Origin: Nocardioides sp.
GTDB lineage: Bacteria > Actinomycetota > Actinomycetes > Propionibacteriales > Nocardioidaceae
Direction of reading: 5' to 3'
NCBI GenBank assembly: GCA_002729525.1
Contig: PBYI01000053.1
Location: forward strand, 62,001 to 126,000
Length of the DNA: 64,000 bases
The position numbers and the translations under genes are program-made. The stretch's first letter is position 1; every line of letters starts with the position of its first letter. Positions 54,876-63,129 of this stretch are shown here, piece by piece. Under the pieces are notes generated by a model. The model worked only from the letters and a program-made list of their open reading frames with translations. It was not told the origin of the DNA and made no database searches.

Positions 54876-56546
54876 ATGTGCGCGGTCGCACCCGGCGCCG
54901 CCGCCCCGCAACCGAGGGCGCAGCGCGGAGGGGAGCCCGTCAGCGAAGGTCCTGGCGGGTCGGCCGCACCGACCGACCCGTCCCCCGCCGTACCCGGCCG
55001 GGGACCCAGACCTAGGGACAGAACACTGACCACTTTCCGTGAGCTCGGCGTGCGCGCCGAGATCTGCGACGCGCTCGAGCGCGCCGGCATCACCACCCCG
55101 TTCGCCATCCAGGAGATGACCCTCTCGGTCGCCCTGGCCGGCACCGACCTCATCGGCCAGGCCCGCACGGGCACCGGCAAGACCCTCGCCTTCGGCATCC
55201 CGGTCCTCCAGCGCAGCACGCCGCAGGACGACCCGGCGTACGCCGACCTCCCGCAGGGCAAGCCGCAGGCCCTCGTCGTGGCCCCGACCCGCGAGCTCGC
55301 GCTCCAGGTCTCCAACGACCTGCACCTGGCCAGCCAGGACCTCGGCCTGCGCGTGCTGACCGTCTACGGCGGCGTCGGCTACGAGCCCCAGCTGGAGGCC
55401 CTGGAGTCCGGCGTCGACGTCGTCGTCGGCACGCCCGGTCGCCTCATCGACCTCGCCAACAAGCGCGCGCTGGACCTCGGTCACGTGCACGCGCTGGTGC
55501 TCGACGAGGCCGACGAGATGCTCGACCTCGGCTTCCTGCCCGACGTCGAGAAGCTGCTGCGGCTGACGCCGGAGAAGCGCCAGACGATGCTGTTCTCGGC
55601 GACCATGCCGTCGGCGATCGTGTCGCTGGCCCGCATGCACATGCGCCACCCGATGAACATCCGCGCCGAGTCGTCGTACGAGAACGCCACCGTGCCGACC
55701 ACCGCGCAGTTCATCTACCAGGCCCACGACCTCGACAAGCCCGAGATCATCGGCAAGCTGCTCCAGGCCGAGGACGCCGGCAAGTTCATCGTCTTCACCC
55801 GCACCAAGCGGCAGGCCCAGCGCGTCGCCGACGACCTCGTCGACCGCGGCTTCTCCGCCGGCCCGCTGCACGGCGACATGGCGCAGGTGGCCCGCGAGAA
55901 GATGCTGACCAAGTTCCGCGAGGACAAGCTCTCCGTGCTCGTCGCCACCGACGTCGCCGCCCGCGGCATCGACGTCACCGGCGTCTCCCACGTCGTCAAC
56001 TACACCTGCCCGGAGGACGACAAGACCTACGTGCACCGCATCGGCCGCACCGGTCGCGCCGGCGCCACGGGCACCGCGATCACCTTCGTCGACTGGGCCG
56101 ACCTGCACCGCTGGAAGCTCATCAACAAGGCGCTCGACCTGCCGTTCGACGAGCCGGTCGAGACCTACTCCACCTCCCCGCACCTGTTCACCGACCAGGG
56201 CGTCGCCGAGGGCACCAAGGGCCGCATCGCCGACCCGAAGCCCCGCGAGGACGCCGGTGACCGCGGCGGCGACCGGGGCGAGCGGCGCGAGCGCCCCGAG
56301 CGCAACCGCAACCGCAGCCGCAACCGCACCCGCGGCGGTCAGTCCGTCAGCCAGGGCGCCGGCTCGGCCGACTCCGAGGGCGGTACGCCCGCCGACACCT
56401 CCGCACAGGGCTCCGGCTCGGGCGAGTCCGGCTCCGGCAACCGCAACCGGCGTCGGCGTCGCCGTCGCTCCGGTGGTGGCGGGGGCCAGTCGGGCCAGTC
56501 GGGCTCGGGCGAGCAGGCGCAGCAGGCCGCGTCCGCCGCGGAGTAG
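54876..56546 (+). CDS. DEAD-box RNA helicase with RGG/basic tail
   Basis: A 556-residue ATP-dependent RNA helicase. The Q motif is TTPFAIQEMTLS, Walker A ARTGTGKT, Ia PTRELALQ, II DEADEM, III SAT and VI HRIGRTGRAG. The C-terminal 130 residues are Arg/Asn/Gly/Ser-rich (RNRSRNRTRGG, RRRRRRR), an RNA-binding tail. It may help ribosome assembly or mRNA decay at low temperature. The start is uncertain: ATG 54876 is given, but a GTG at 54813 after a possible -10 (TAGGCT) could also start a leaderless mRNA. It is divergent to the ferritin-like gene. Confidence 0.88.
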   Translation: MCAVAPGAAAPQPRAQRGGEPVSEGPGGSAAPTDPSPAVPGRGPRPRDRTLTTFRELGVRAEICDALERAGITTPFAIQEMTLSVALAGTDLIGQARTGTGKTLAFGIPVLQRSTPQDDPAYADLPQGKPQALVVAPTRELALQVSNDLHLASQDLGLRVLTVYGGVGYEPQLEALESGVDVVVGTPGRLIDLANKRALDLGHVHALVLDEADEMLDLGFLPDVEKLLRLTPEKRQTMLFSATMPSAIVSLARMHMRHPMNIRAESSYENATVPTTAQFIYQAHDLDKPEIIGKLLQAEDAGKFIVFTRTKRQAQRVADDLVDRGFSAGPLHGDMAQVAREKMLTKFREDKLSVLVATDVAARGIDVTGVSHVVNYTCPEDDKTYVHRIGRTGRAGATGTAITFVDWADLHRWKLINKALDLPFDEPVETYSTSPHLFTDQGVAEGTKGRIADPKPREDAGDRGGDRGERRERPERNRNRSRNRTRGGQSVSQGAGSADSEGGTPADTSAQGSGSGESGSGNRNRRRRRRRSGGGGGQSGQSGSGEQAQQAASAAE

Positions 56547-56562
56547 TCCTCCCGCCTCACAC

Positions 56563-56617
56563 GCGACGAGGCCCCCTTCGGCCCACCACAACGGTGGGCG
56601 GGAGGGGGCCTCGTCGC
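56563..56617. terminator. Two-stem hairpin after the helicase and L,D-transpeptidase genes
   Basis: The outer arms GCGACGAGGCCCCCT (56563-56577) and AGGGGGCCTCGTCGC (56603-56617) are perfectly complementary, with an inner CCCACC/GGTGGG stem. The hairpin lies between convergent stops, serving both genes. Confidence 0.75.
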
Positions 56618-56625
56618 GCTGCGGG

Positions 56626-57369
56626 TCAGGCGGTGACGACGACCGTGCGGCCCAGCGGCGCGAACCGCCACAGCGCCTTGGCGTCGGTGGTCCGCTGCCG
56701 GATGCAGCCGTGCGAGGTCGGGGTGCCGAGCTCGGCCTTCGTCTGCACCTTCGCACCGTCGTCGACGGGGATGGTGTGGAAGCCGATCGCGGCACCCGTG
56801 GGTCCGCGGGTGAACCGGACGAACCACTTCATCGTGCCGGAGTCGTCGATGCCCCACGCGTCCTCGGACTTCGAGAACACCTCGTAGGTGCCGGGCTGGA
56901 GGTTGTCGGTGACGCTGCCGGACACCAGGTAGGTGCGGCGTACGACGTCCTCGCCGTCCTCGGTGTCCACCAGCCAGACGCGCTGCTCGGACTGGTCGAA
57001 CACGACCCGGGTGCCCGAGCCGCTGCCGGCGGGCAGCGGGGCGACGGCCGGCTGGATGTCGGCCGTGGTCGGCTCGCTCGTCTCGCCGGCGGGCTCCTCG
57101 GCGGGCTCCTCGGTGGGCTCGCTGGTGGGCTCGCTCGTCGGATCAGCGGTGGGCTCACCGGTGGGGTCGGCGGCCGCAGGCTGCGCGGCCACGCCCTCCG
57201 GGTCGCGCACGACGGAGGCTGCGACGCCGTCGGTGTCGGCGGCGCTCGGGAACACCCCGAAGCCGCCCAGCAGGCCGACCGCGGTGGTGGTGACCGAGAC
57301 GGCGAGCACCGCGATGCGGCCCCAGCGCGGACGCGGGGTCCGCACGGGCTCTGCGCGGTGCCGGCTCAT
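56626..57369 (-). CDS. L,D-transpeptidase (YkuD family), membrane-anchored
   Basis: A 247-residue protein. An N-terminal TM/signal anchor (IAVLAVSVTTTAVGLLGGFG) is followed by a Pro/Thr/Glu-rich spacer with PTSEPT and EEPAEEP repeats. The YkuD catalytic domain at the C terminus has TRVVFDQSEQRVWLVDTEDG and TPTSHGCIRQRTTDAK, with the catalytic Cys in HGCIR. Such enzymes make 3-3 cross-links in peptidoglycan or attach lipoproteins; here no lipobox is seen. It is 31 bases downstream of the parA-like gene on the same strand. Confidence 0.88.
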   Translation of the reverse strand: MSRHRAEPVRTPRPRWGRIAVLAVSVTTTAVGLLGGFGVFPSAADTDGVAASVVRDPEGVAAQPAAADPTGEPTADPTSEPTSEPTEEPAEEPAGETSEPTTADIQPAVAPLPAGSGSGTRVVFDQSEQRVWLVDTEDGEDVVRRTYLVSGSVTDNLQPGTYEVFSKSEDAWGIDDSGTMKWFVRFTRGPTGAAIGFHTIPVDDGAKVQTKAELGTPTSHGCIRQRTTDAKALWRFAPLGRTVVVTA

Positions 57370-57400
57370 GGCCGGTCCGTCGCGGGGCTGGTCGGGAGGC

Positions 57401-58213
57401 TCACGCCTTCGCGGACTTCTTCTTCGTCCTGGCGCGGCGCGGGCGCGCGGCGCGGGCGACGAGGTTCTGCGCGACCTCGCGGTAGGCCTCGGCGCCCTTG
57501 CTGCGGCGGCTGGTGGCCAGGATCGAGCGTCCGGCGGCCGGGGCCTCGGCGAACTTGATCGTCTTCGGGATCGGCGGCTCCACGACCTCGAGGTCGTAGG
57601 TCTCCGAGATCGTCTCCAGCACGGTGCGCGAGTGGTTGGTGCGGCCGTCGTACAGGGTGGGCAGCACGCCCCACACCTCGAGCTTCTTGTTGGTGAAGCG
57701 GCGTACGTCGTGCACGGTGTCGAGCAGCTGGCCCACGCCGCGGTGCGAGAGCGTCTCGCACTGCAGCGGCACCAGCACGCCGTCGGCGGCGGTGAGGGCG
57801 GCGACGGTGAGCACGCCCAGCGACGGCGGGCAGTCGAGCAGCACCCAGTCGTACTCCTCGCCGGACTCGGCGAGGTCCTCGAGCACGCCGCGGAGCACCT
57901 GCTCGCGGCCGGTCCGGGTCAGCAGGTCGGCCTCGGCGCGGGCGAGCTCGATCGTCGCGGGCAGCAGCGAGACGCCGTCCTCGGTCTCGATGACCGCTTC
58001 CTCCGGCTCCAGGCCCTTGGTGAGCACGTGGTGCACCGACAGCTCGAGGTCCTCGGGGTCGATGCCGAGGGAGAAGGTCAGGCACGCCTGCGGGTCGAGG
58101 TCGACGAGCAGCACGGAGTGGCCGAGCTCGGCGAGCGCCGCACCGATGGAGGCGACGCTGGTGGTCTTGGCGACGCCACCCTTCTGGTTGGCGATCGCGA
58201 GGGTCGTGGTCAT
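57401..58213 (-). CDS. ParA/MinD-like ATPase
   Basis: A 270-residue ParA-family ATPase. The deviant Walker A is ANQKGGVAKTTSVAS. Further motifs are VLLVDLDPQACLTFSLGID and WVLLDCPPSLGVLTVAAL. A Lys-rich tail (RRARTKKKSAKA) replaces a membrane helix. No parB or parS was seen nearby, so this is an orphan ParA that may position an unknown cargo or regulate transcription. It shares an operon with the L,D-transpeptidase. The start ATG 58213 puts Walker A at residue 9. It is divergent to the SDR gene. Confidence 0.88.
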   Translation of the reverse strand: MTTTLAIANQKGGVAKTTSVASIGAALAELGHSVLLVDLDPQACLTFSLGIDPEDLELSVHHVLTKGLEPEEAVIETEDGVSLLPATIELARAEADLLTRTGREQVLRGVLEDLAESGEEYDWVLLDCPPSLGVLTVAALTAADGVLVPLQCETLSHRGVGQLLDTVHDVRRFTNKKLEVWGVLPTLYDGRTNHSRTVLETISETYDLEVVEPPIPKTIKFAEAPAAGRSILATSRRSKGAEAYREVAQNLVARAARPRRARTKKKSAKA

Positions 58214-58274
58214 CAGGGCACATCATGCCGGACGACGCCGCCGGGGTGTGGACCTGCGGTGGTTGGATCGGGAC

Positions 58275-59105
58275 ATGTCGCAGCGCACCGAGCCGTCCGC
58301 CCGCACCTCTGCCGCCCCCGACGTCCCCGACTCCCCCGACTCCCCCGACTCCCCCGGCACCGCCCTGGTCACCGGCGCCACGGCCGGCATCGGCCACGCG
58401 TTCGCCCGCGCCCTGGCCGCCCGCGGGCACGACCTGGTGCTGGTGGCCCGCGACGAGCAGCGGCTGGCCGAGGTGGCCCGCGAGCTCACTTCGGAGCACG
58501 GCGTCGCGGTCGAGGTGCTGGCCGCCGACCTGGTCGACCGCGCCCAGCTCGCCAGGGTCGAGGCACGGGTCGCCGAGACCGGGCGACCGGTCGAGGTGCT
58601 GGTCAACAATGCGGGCTTCGGGCTCAAGGAGCGCTTCCTCGACAACGACGTCGAGGCGGAGCAGGCGATGCTCGACGTGCTGGTCACCGCCGTCATGCGG
58701 CTCAGCCGCGCCGCCCTCGGCGCGATGGCCGAGCGCGGCTCCGGCACGGTCGTCAACGTCTCCAGCGTCGCGGCGTTCCTGCCGCGCGGCACCTACTCGG
58801 CGGCCAAGGCCTGGGTGAACTCCTTCTCGGAGTGGGCGCACCACGAGTACGGTCCGCGCGGCGTGACGGTCACCGCGCTGTGCCCGGGCTTCACCCGCAC
58901 GGAGTTCCACCAGCGGATGGGCGTGAAGCCGGGCACCGGGATGCTCTGGCTCGACGTGGACCGACTGGTCGCCGACGCACTGGCCGACGTCGACAAGGGC
59001 CGGGCGTTCTCGATCCCCGGCGCGCAGTACAAGGCGATCGTGGCGCTCACCCGGGCGGTGCCGACCTCGCTGCTCCAGCGGCTCCAGGGACTCGGGCGGA
59101 AGTAG
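58275..59105 (+). CDS. Short-chain dehydrogenase/reductase (SDR)
   Basis: A 276-residue SDR. Cofactor motif TGATAGIGHAFARALAARGH; NNAG in VLVNNAGFGLKERFLDN; catalytic residues Ser in VNVSSVAAFLPRG and Tyr/Lys in TYSAAKAWVNSF. The cofactor region has an Arg at the NADP-deciding position (VARDEQRL), suggesting NADPH. The N terminus has three repeats of the three-residue unit DSP (PDSPDSPDSPG), encoded by a nine-base tandem repeat. The ATG at 58275 is used; larger frames in other phases are shadows. Substrate is unknown. Confidence 0.88.
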   Translation: MSQRTEPSARTSAAPDVPDSPDSPDSPGTALVTGATAGIGHAFARALAARGHDLVLVARDEQRLAEVARELTSEHGVAVEVLAADLVDRAQLARVEARVAETGRPVEVLVNNAGFGLKERFLDNDVEAEQAMLDVLVTAVMRLSRAALGAMAERGSGTVVNVSSVAAFLPRGTYSAAKAWVNSFSEWAHHEYGPRGVTVTALCPGFTRTEFHQRMGVKPGTGMLWLDVDRLVADALADVDKGRAFSIPGAQYKAIVALTRAVPTSLLQRLQGLGRK

Positions 59106-59117
59106 AGCCCGGAGGCG

Positions 59118-59996
59118 TCAGCCGACCAGCACCGCCGGCGGCTCCCGGTCGGAGGCGGCCGCCGCCCGGACGGCGGCGTCGAGGAGGCGCTCGTACTGCT
59201 CGGGGGCGGTGGTGTTGCAGCCGAGGTCGTGGTCGACCTTGCCCAGGCCGTGGTGGTCGCTGGAGCCGGTGACCACGAGGTCGAGCTCCCCGGCCAGGGC
59301 ACGCAGACCGGCTCGCGCCGCCTCGTCGTGGTCCTGGTGGTCGACCTCGACCCCGGTGAGCCCCGCGTCGCGGAGGACCGCGAGCTCCTGGGCGGGCAGC
59401 GCCCCGGCCCGGCCCCGGGCCCACGGGTGGGCCACGACCGTCACGCCGCCGGCCTCGGTCACCAGCCGGATCGTCTCGACGAGCGGTGCGGCCCAGCGGT
59501 CGACGTACGCCGGACGGCCCGGGCCGAGCCAGCGGGCGAACGCCTCGTCGCGGGAGGCGACGTAGCCCTTGGCGACCATCGCGTCGGCGACGTGCGGGCG
59601 CCCGACGACGTCGGTGCCGGGGTTGGCCGCACGGACCTCCTCCTCGGTGAGGTGCACACCGTGCTCGGCGAGCGCGGCGACCATGAGCGGGAGCCGCTGG
59701 CCGCGCCCGCCCAGCACCTTGCCGAGCGTCTCGACCAGCGGCGGGTAGGTCGGGTCGGGCAGGTAGGCGAGCAGGTGGACGCCCTCGCCGCGGTGGCGGG
59801 TGCTGACCTCCATGCCGCGCACCAGCGTGAGCCCGACCTGCTCGGCCGCGCGGGCTGCCTCGGCCCAGCCGGCGTCGGTGTCGTGGTCGGTGATGCCGAG
59901 GACGTCGAGTCCGGCGGCGTGCGCGTCGCGCACCAGGTCGGCCGGCGGGGTCGTGCCGTCGCTGGCGGTGCTGTGGGTGTGGAGGTCGATCCGCAC
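59118..59996 (-). CDS. PHP-domain phosphoesterase (3',5'-nucleotide phosphatase/RNase AM-like)
   Basis: A 292-residue PHP protein. The motifs are MRIDLHTHSTASDG (motif I), GITDHDTDAGWAE (II), EVSTRHRGEGVHLLAY, VAHPWARGR (III) and TGSSDHHGLGK (IV), all His/Asp residues of a trinuclear metal site. This matches the YciV/RNase AM family, which degrades oligonucleotides and removes 3'-phosphates of nucleoside bisphosphates. It is monocistronic on the minus strand, convergent with the SDR gene. The catalytic signature is complete, but specificity is inferred from family. Confidence 0.85.
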   Translation of the reverse strand: MRIDLHTHSTASDGTTPPADLVRDAHAAGLDVLGITDHDTDAGWAEAARAAEQVGLTLVRGMEVSTRHRGEGVHLLAYLPDPTYPPLVETLGKVLGGRGQRLPLMVAALAEHGVHLTEEEVRAANPGTDVVGRPHVADAMVAKGYVASRDEAFARWLGPGRPAYVDRWAAPLVETIRLVTEAGGVTVVAHPWARGRAGALPAQELAVLRDAGLTGVEVDHQDHDEAARAGLRALAGELDLVVTGSSDHHGLGKVDHDLGCNTTAPEQYERLLDAAVRAAAASDREPPAVLVG

Positions 59997-60087
59997 GGCG
60001 TCAGACTACGGCCGGCCACCGACAGATCCGGACAGCCGGCGGCCACCGGGTGGTGCCGGCCGCGGACCGCCCTGGCAGGCTCCGGGC

Positions 60088-60408
60088 ATGATCTTCATCT
60101 GCGTGAAGTGGAAGGTGAAGCCCGAGCACGCCGACGCGTGGCCCGAGCTGACGCGCGAGTTCACCGAGGCGACCCGGGCCGAGCCCGGCAACATCTTCTT
60201 CCAGTGGTCTCGCAGCGTGGACGACCCCGAGGAGTACGTCCTCATCGAGGCCTTCGCCGAGGACGCCGCCGAGGCGCACGTGACCTCCGCGCACTTCAAG
60301 AAGGCCCAGGCCGAGCTGCCGCAGTACGTCGCGGCGACCCCGCTGGTGCGCAACCAGGTGATGCCGGGCGACCACTGGGACGAGCTGGGCGAGTTCACGG
60401 TCGACTGA
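60088..60408 (+). CDS. Antibiotic-biosynthesis-type monooxygenase (ABM) fold protein
   Basis: A 106-residue dimeric alpha-beta-barrel protein. MIFICVKWKVKPEHADAWPE, TREFTEATRAEPGNIFFQWS, YVLIEAFAEDAAEAHVTSAH and FKKAQAELPQYVAATPLVRN match putative quinol monooxygenases (YgiN type). It likely acts on quinones or reactive metabolites. The ATG at 60088 is the start; the preceding upstream frame belongs to a shadow. It is convergent with the DUF6758 gene and separated from the PHP gene by a divergent 91-base gap. Confidence 0.82.
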   Translation: MIFICVKWKVKPEHADAWPELTREFTEATRAEPGNIFFQWSRSVDDPEEYVLIEAFAEDAAEAHVTSAHFKKAQAELPQYVAATPLVRNQVMPGDHWDELGEFTVD

Positions 60409-60418
60409 CCAGCGGGGC

Positions 60419-61075
60419 TCACCAGCCGGGGACGGGTCCCCCGAAGGGCAGTGCCACCAGGTGCGGGCCGGTGCGCGCGGCGTCGCGCAGGATCCAGTCG
60501 TCGCGCAGCAGCAGCATGGCCGACGCGGGCCGCAGCACCAGCCACAGCCAGCGTCCTTCGGTCTCGCCCGCGAGCACCGAGCGGTCCCACTCGGTGTCGC
60601 TGTCGGCGGTCGAGACCGGCCACAGCGCCACCGCCGAGCCGACGGCCGCGTCCAGGCGCACCCGCACGGCGGACGCGCTGGTGCGCACGTCGTCGAACGG
60701 GTCGTCGTACGGCGTCCCGGCCACGCGCGAGCCGAGGCCCGTGCCCGGGTCCTCCAGCACCACCGCCAGCTCGACCGGCCCGTCCATGGACGACGTGCCG
60801 GACAGGCAGGTGACCGTGGCCGAGACGTCCTCGGGCCCGGACCCGACCAGGCCGAAGCAGGTCACCGACCAGTCGGGCCCCAGCGGCCAGGGCAGGAACG
60901 TCGGGAAGCCCTCGCTGAGGCCCAGGTGCTCGGCGAAGCCCTCGTAGTCGGCCTCGTCGGCGGGCCGCCACAGCGGTGCCACGTCGCCGTGCGTCTCGCA
61001 CGACCACCCCTCGGCGGACCGGACGACCTCACCGGGGCAGCGAGGACAACCGACCGCGAGCGACACAGGCGTCAC
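60419..61075 (-). CDS. DUF6758 family protein
   Basis: A 218-residue protein of the actinobacterial DUF6758 family. The N terminus has CPRC and one more Cys before a His (SCETHG), a zinc-ribbon-like start. Then WRPADEADYEGFAEHLGLSE and FPTFLPWPLGPDWSVTCFGL are conserved. The rest is beta-rich with VELAVVLEDPGTGLGSRVAG. Function is unknown. The upstream histidine-phosphatase gene ends 24 bases before its start on the same strand, which suggests co-transcription. Confidence 0.78.
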   Translation of the reverse strand: MTPVSLAVGCPRCPGEVVRSAEGWSCETHGDVAPLWRPADEADYEGFAEHLGLSEGFPTFLPWPLGPDWSVTCFGLVGSGPEDVSATVTCLSGTSSMDGPVELAVVLEDPGTGLGSRVAGTPYDDPFDDVRTSASAVRVRLDAAVGSAVALWPVSTADSDTEWDRSVLAGETEGRWLWLVLRPASAMLLLRDDWILRDAARTGPHLVALPFGGPVPGW

Positions 61076-61099
61076 GGTGCGCCGCGGTCGGGCGCGGCG

Positions 61100-61657
61100 T
61101 CAAGAGTTCCAGCGCAGCACGACCCTGGTACCGCGCTCCCACCCGAGCACCGACAGGGTCGCGGTGTCCAGGCGCAGGCGGCGTCCCTCGGAGACCGGGA
61201 GCTCCAGCCAGCGCGCGGCCAGAGCCCGCAGCGAGTGGCCGTGCGCGAAGGCCAGCACCGGCCCTCCGGCCTGCTCGGCGCGCGCGACCACCCGGTCCAG
61301 GCGCGCCGAGACGTCCCCCGCGCTCTCACCGCCGGGCACCGGGTGGGTCCACACGGTCCAGTCGGGCACTTCGGTGCGGATGTCCTCGGTGGTGCGCCCC
61401 TCGTAGTCGCCGTAGTCCCACTCGACGAGGTCGTCGCAGACCTCGGCGTCGGGGAACCCGGCCAGCTCCGCCGTACGACGGGCGCGCTGCCGCGGGCTGG
61501 TGATCACCTGCGCGAAGTCGACGTCGGCCAGCCGCGGCGCGAGCGAGCGGGCGTCGTCCTCGTGCTCGGGGACCAGCGGAAGGTCCGTGTGGCTGGTGTG
61601 GCGGTGCGACAGGCTCCACTCGGTGGGGCCGTGCCGGACGATCCAGAGCTCACTCAC
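61100..61657 (-). CDS. Histidine phosphatase family protein
   Basis: A 185-residue enzyme with the motif LWIVRHGPTEWSLSHRHTSH (RHG, the nucleophile His9) and a second Arg in SPRQRARRTAEL. The acid Glu lies in EWDYGDYEGRTT and the second His in VLAFAHGHSLRAL. It could be a phosphoglycerate mutase-like phosphatase or SixA-like enzyme; substrate is unknown. The start ATG 61657 is clear. It is followed by the DUF6758 gene, and both are minus-strand. The potassium channel gene is upstream. Confidence 0.88.
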   Translation of the reverse strand: MSELWIVRHGPTEWSLSHRHTSHTDLPLVPEHEDDARSLAPRLADVDFAQVITSPRQRARRTAELAGFPDAEVCDDLVEWDYGDYEGRTTEDIRTEVPDWTVWTHPVPGGESAGDVSARLDRVVARAEQAGGPVLAFAHGHSLRALAARWLELPVSEGRRLRLDTATLSVLGWERGTRVVLRWNS

Positions 61658-61681
61658 GGCCCGAGGCTGCCACGCCCGGTC

Positions 61682-62383
61682 TCACCCCGACGGTGGCGGG
61701 TGCTCCCCCGGTACGCCGGGCAGGTCGTCGCGCGCGCGGACCTCCTCGCGCAGCCGGGCCAGCTCGCCACGCAGCGAACGCACCTCGTCGAGCAGCTCCT
61801 CGCGGGCGACCCGCTCGGCCTCCTCGGCGACGCGCAGGGCCTCGACCCGCGCGGTCTCCCGGGCCTCCTCGGCGGCGCGGTCCTCGGCGCGGTCCTCGTC
61901 CTGCACGGCCTCGACCAGCAGCGAGGCCACGGTGGCGGTGACGGTACCGAGCAGGGCGACGCCGGCGACCATCAGCGCAACGCCGACCGCCCGGCCGACC
62001 TCGGTGACGGGGTAGGTGTCGCCGTAACCGACGGTGGTCATCGTGGTCACCGCCCACCACACGGCGTCGCCGAACGACACGATGCTCGCGCCGGGTGCGT
62101 ACCGCTCGGCGTCCAGCGCGGCCAGCGCGGCGACGAGGCCGACGATGACGCTGCCGGAGCCGACGTACAGCCCGACCCGGCCGCGCAGGCTGGCCTGGCC
62201 GCCGCGGTTGAGCTGGCGCAGCAGGGTCAGCAGCACCAGGAGGCGCAGCGGGCGCAGGATCGGCAGTACCAGGAGCACCAGCTCGACCAGGTGGCCACGC
62301 ACCCACCGGGAGCGTCCCTCGGCTGTCGCGAGCCGGACGACGTAGTCCCCTGCGAAGGCGACCCAGACGACGAGCTGGAGCAC
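61682..62383 (-). CDS. Voltage-gated-type potassium channel protein (5' end uncertain)
   Basis: The protein from GTG 62383 is 233 residues. It has an S4-like Arg-rich helix ([19 protein letters not shown]), two pore-flanking helices and the K+ filter TVGYGDTYP, then a long charged coiled-coil ([20 protein letters not shown]). The open frame continues upstream to 62545 and encodes a further hydrophobic helix ([19 protein letters not shown]), which should be TM S1. No ATG, GTG or TTG starts it; a CTG occurs at 62545, eight bases after the maoC stop. So the true start may be a CTG or a small frameshift may hide it. Confidence 0.78.
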   Translation of the reverse strand: MLQLVVWVAFAGDYVVRLATAEGRSRWVRGHLVELVLLVLPILRPLRLLVLLTLLRQLNRGGQASLRGRVGLYVGSGSVIVGLVAALAALDAERYAPGASIVSFGDAVWWAVTTMTTVGYGDTYPVTEVGRAVGVALMVAGVALLGTVTATVASLLVEAVQDEDRAEDRAAEEARETARVEALRVAEEAERVAREELLDEVRSLRGELARLREEVRARDDLPGVPGEHPPPSG

Positions 62384-62552
62384 GCCGCAGACCGTCGTCG
62401 CCCAACCGGGGAGGCCGGGCTGGATGATCGGCCAGGCGTAGGCGCCGAGGAAGACCAGCGCCAGCAGGCCCAGGACGACCTCGCGCCGCTCCTCCCAGCG
62501 CGCCAGGAGGCGGCCGGGAGGAGCGGCGCGGTCAGCCGTGCTCAGGGGAGGA

Positions 62553-63083
62553 TCACGCCTGCGGGCCGGGCCAGTTCTTGTCCGGCTGCGGCACCGGGCG
62601 GCCGGGCTGCTCGCCGCCGCGCTCGGTCAGGTAGCTGTCCTTGGGCACCATCACCTTGCGGCGGAAGATGCACACGACCTTGCCGTCCTGGTTGTAGCCG
62701 ATGGTCTCGACGTGGACCACGCCCCGGTCGTCCTTCGACTTCGACTCCCACTTGTCGAGCACCGTCGTCTCGCCGTACAGCGTGTCGCCGTGGAAGGTCG
62801 GCGCGACGTGGCGCAGCGACTCGATCTCCAGGTTGGCGATCGCCTTGCCGGAGATGTCGGGGACCGACATGCCCAGCAGAATCGAGTAGACGTAGTTGCC
62901 CACGACGACGTTCTTGCCGAACTGCGTCGTCTGCTCGGCGTAGTTGACGTCCATGTGGAGCGGGTGGTGGTTCATCGTGAGCAGGCAGAACAGGTGGTCG
63001 TCGTACTCGGTGACCGTCTTGCCGGGCCAGTGCTTGTAGGTCGCACCGACCTCGAACTCCTCGTAGCTGCGTCCGAACTGCAC
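62553..63083 (-). CDS. MaoC-family acyl-CoA hydratase
   Basis: A 176-residue hot-dog-fold protein. [40 protein letters not shown] and [20 protein letters not shown] give the MaoC motif with the catalytic Asp/His (NHHPLHMD). MaoC proteins hydrate 2-enoyl-CoA, mesaconyl-CoA or similar. It lies 46 bases after the acyl-CoA dehydrogenase gene on the same strand, so the pair probably catalyse consecutive oxidation and hydration of a branched or dicarboxylic acyl-CoA. The exact substrate is not readable. Confidence 0.85.
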   Translation of the reverse strand: MQFGRSYEEFEVGATYKHWPGKTVTEYDDHLFCLLTMNHHPLHMDVNYAEQTTQFGKNVVVGNYVYSILLGMSVPDISGKAIANLEIESLRHVAPTFHGDTLYGETTVLDKWESKSKDDRGVVHVETIGYNQDGKVVCIFRRKVMVPKDSYLTERGGEQPGRPVPQPDKNWPGPQA

Positions 63084-63129
63084 GCGGGTCCTCCTCGGGT
63101 GGTTCTCGTCTCGGGGTGGGCCGCCGCGC

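Noticed and set aside
58320..58350. Nine-base tandem repeat in the SDR gene as a phase-variation tract
   Set aside because: The unit is a multiple of three and keeps the frame, so slippage would only change the linker length (three DSP units).
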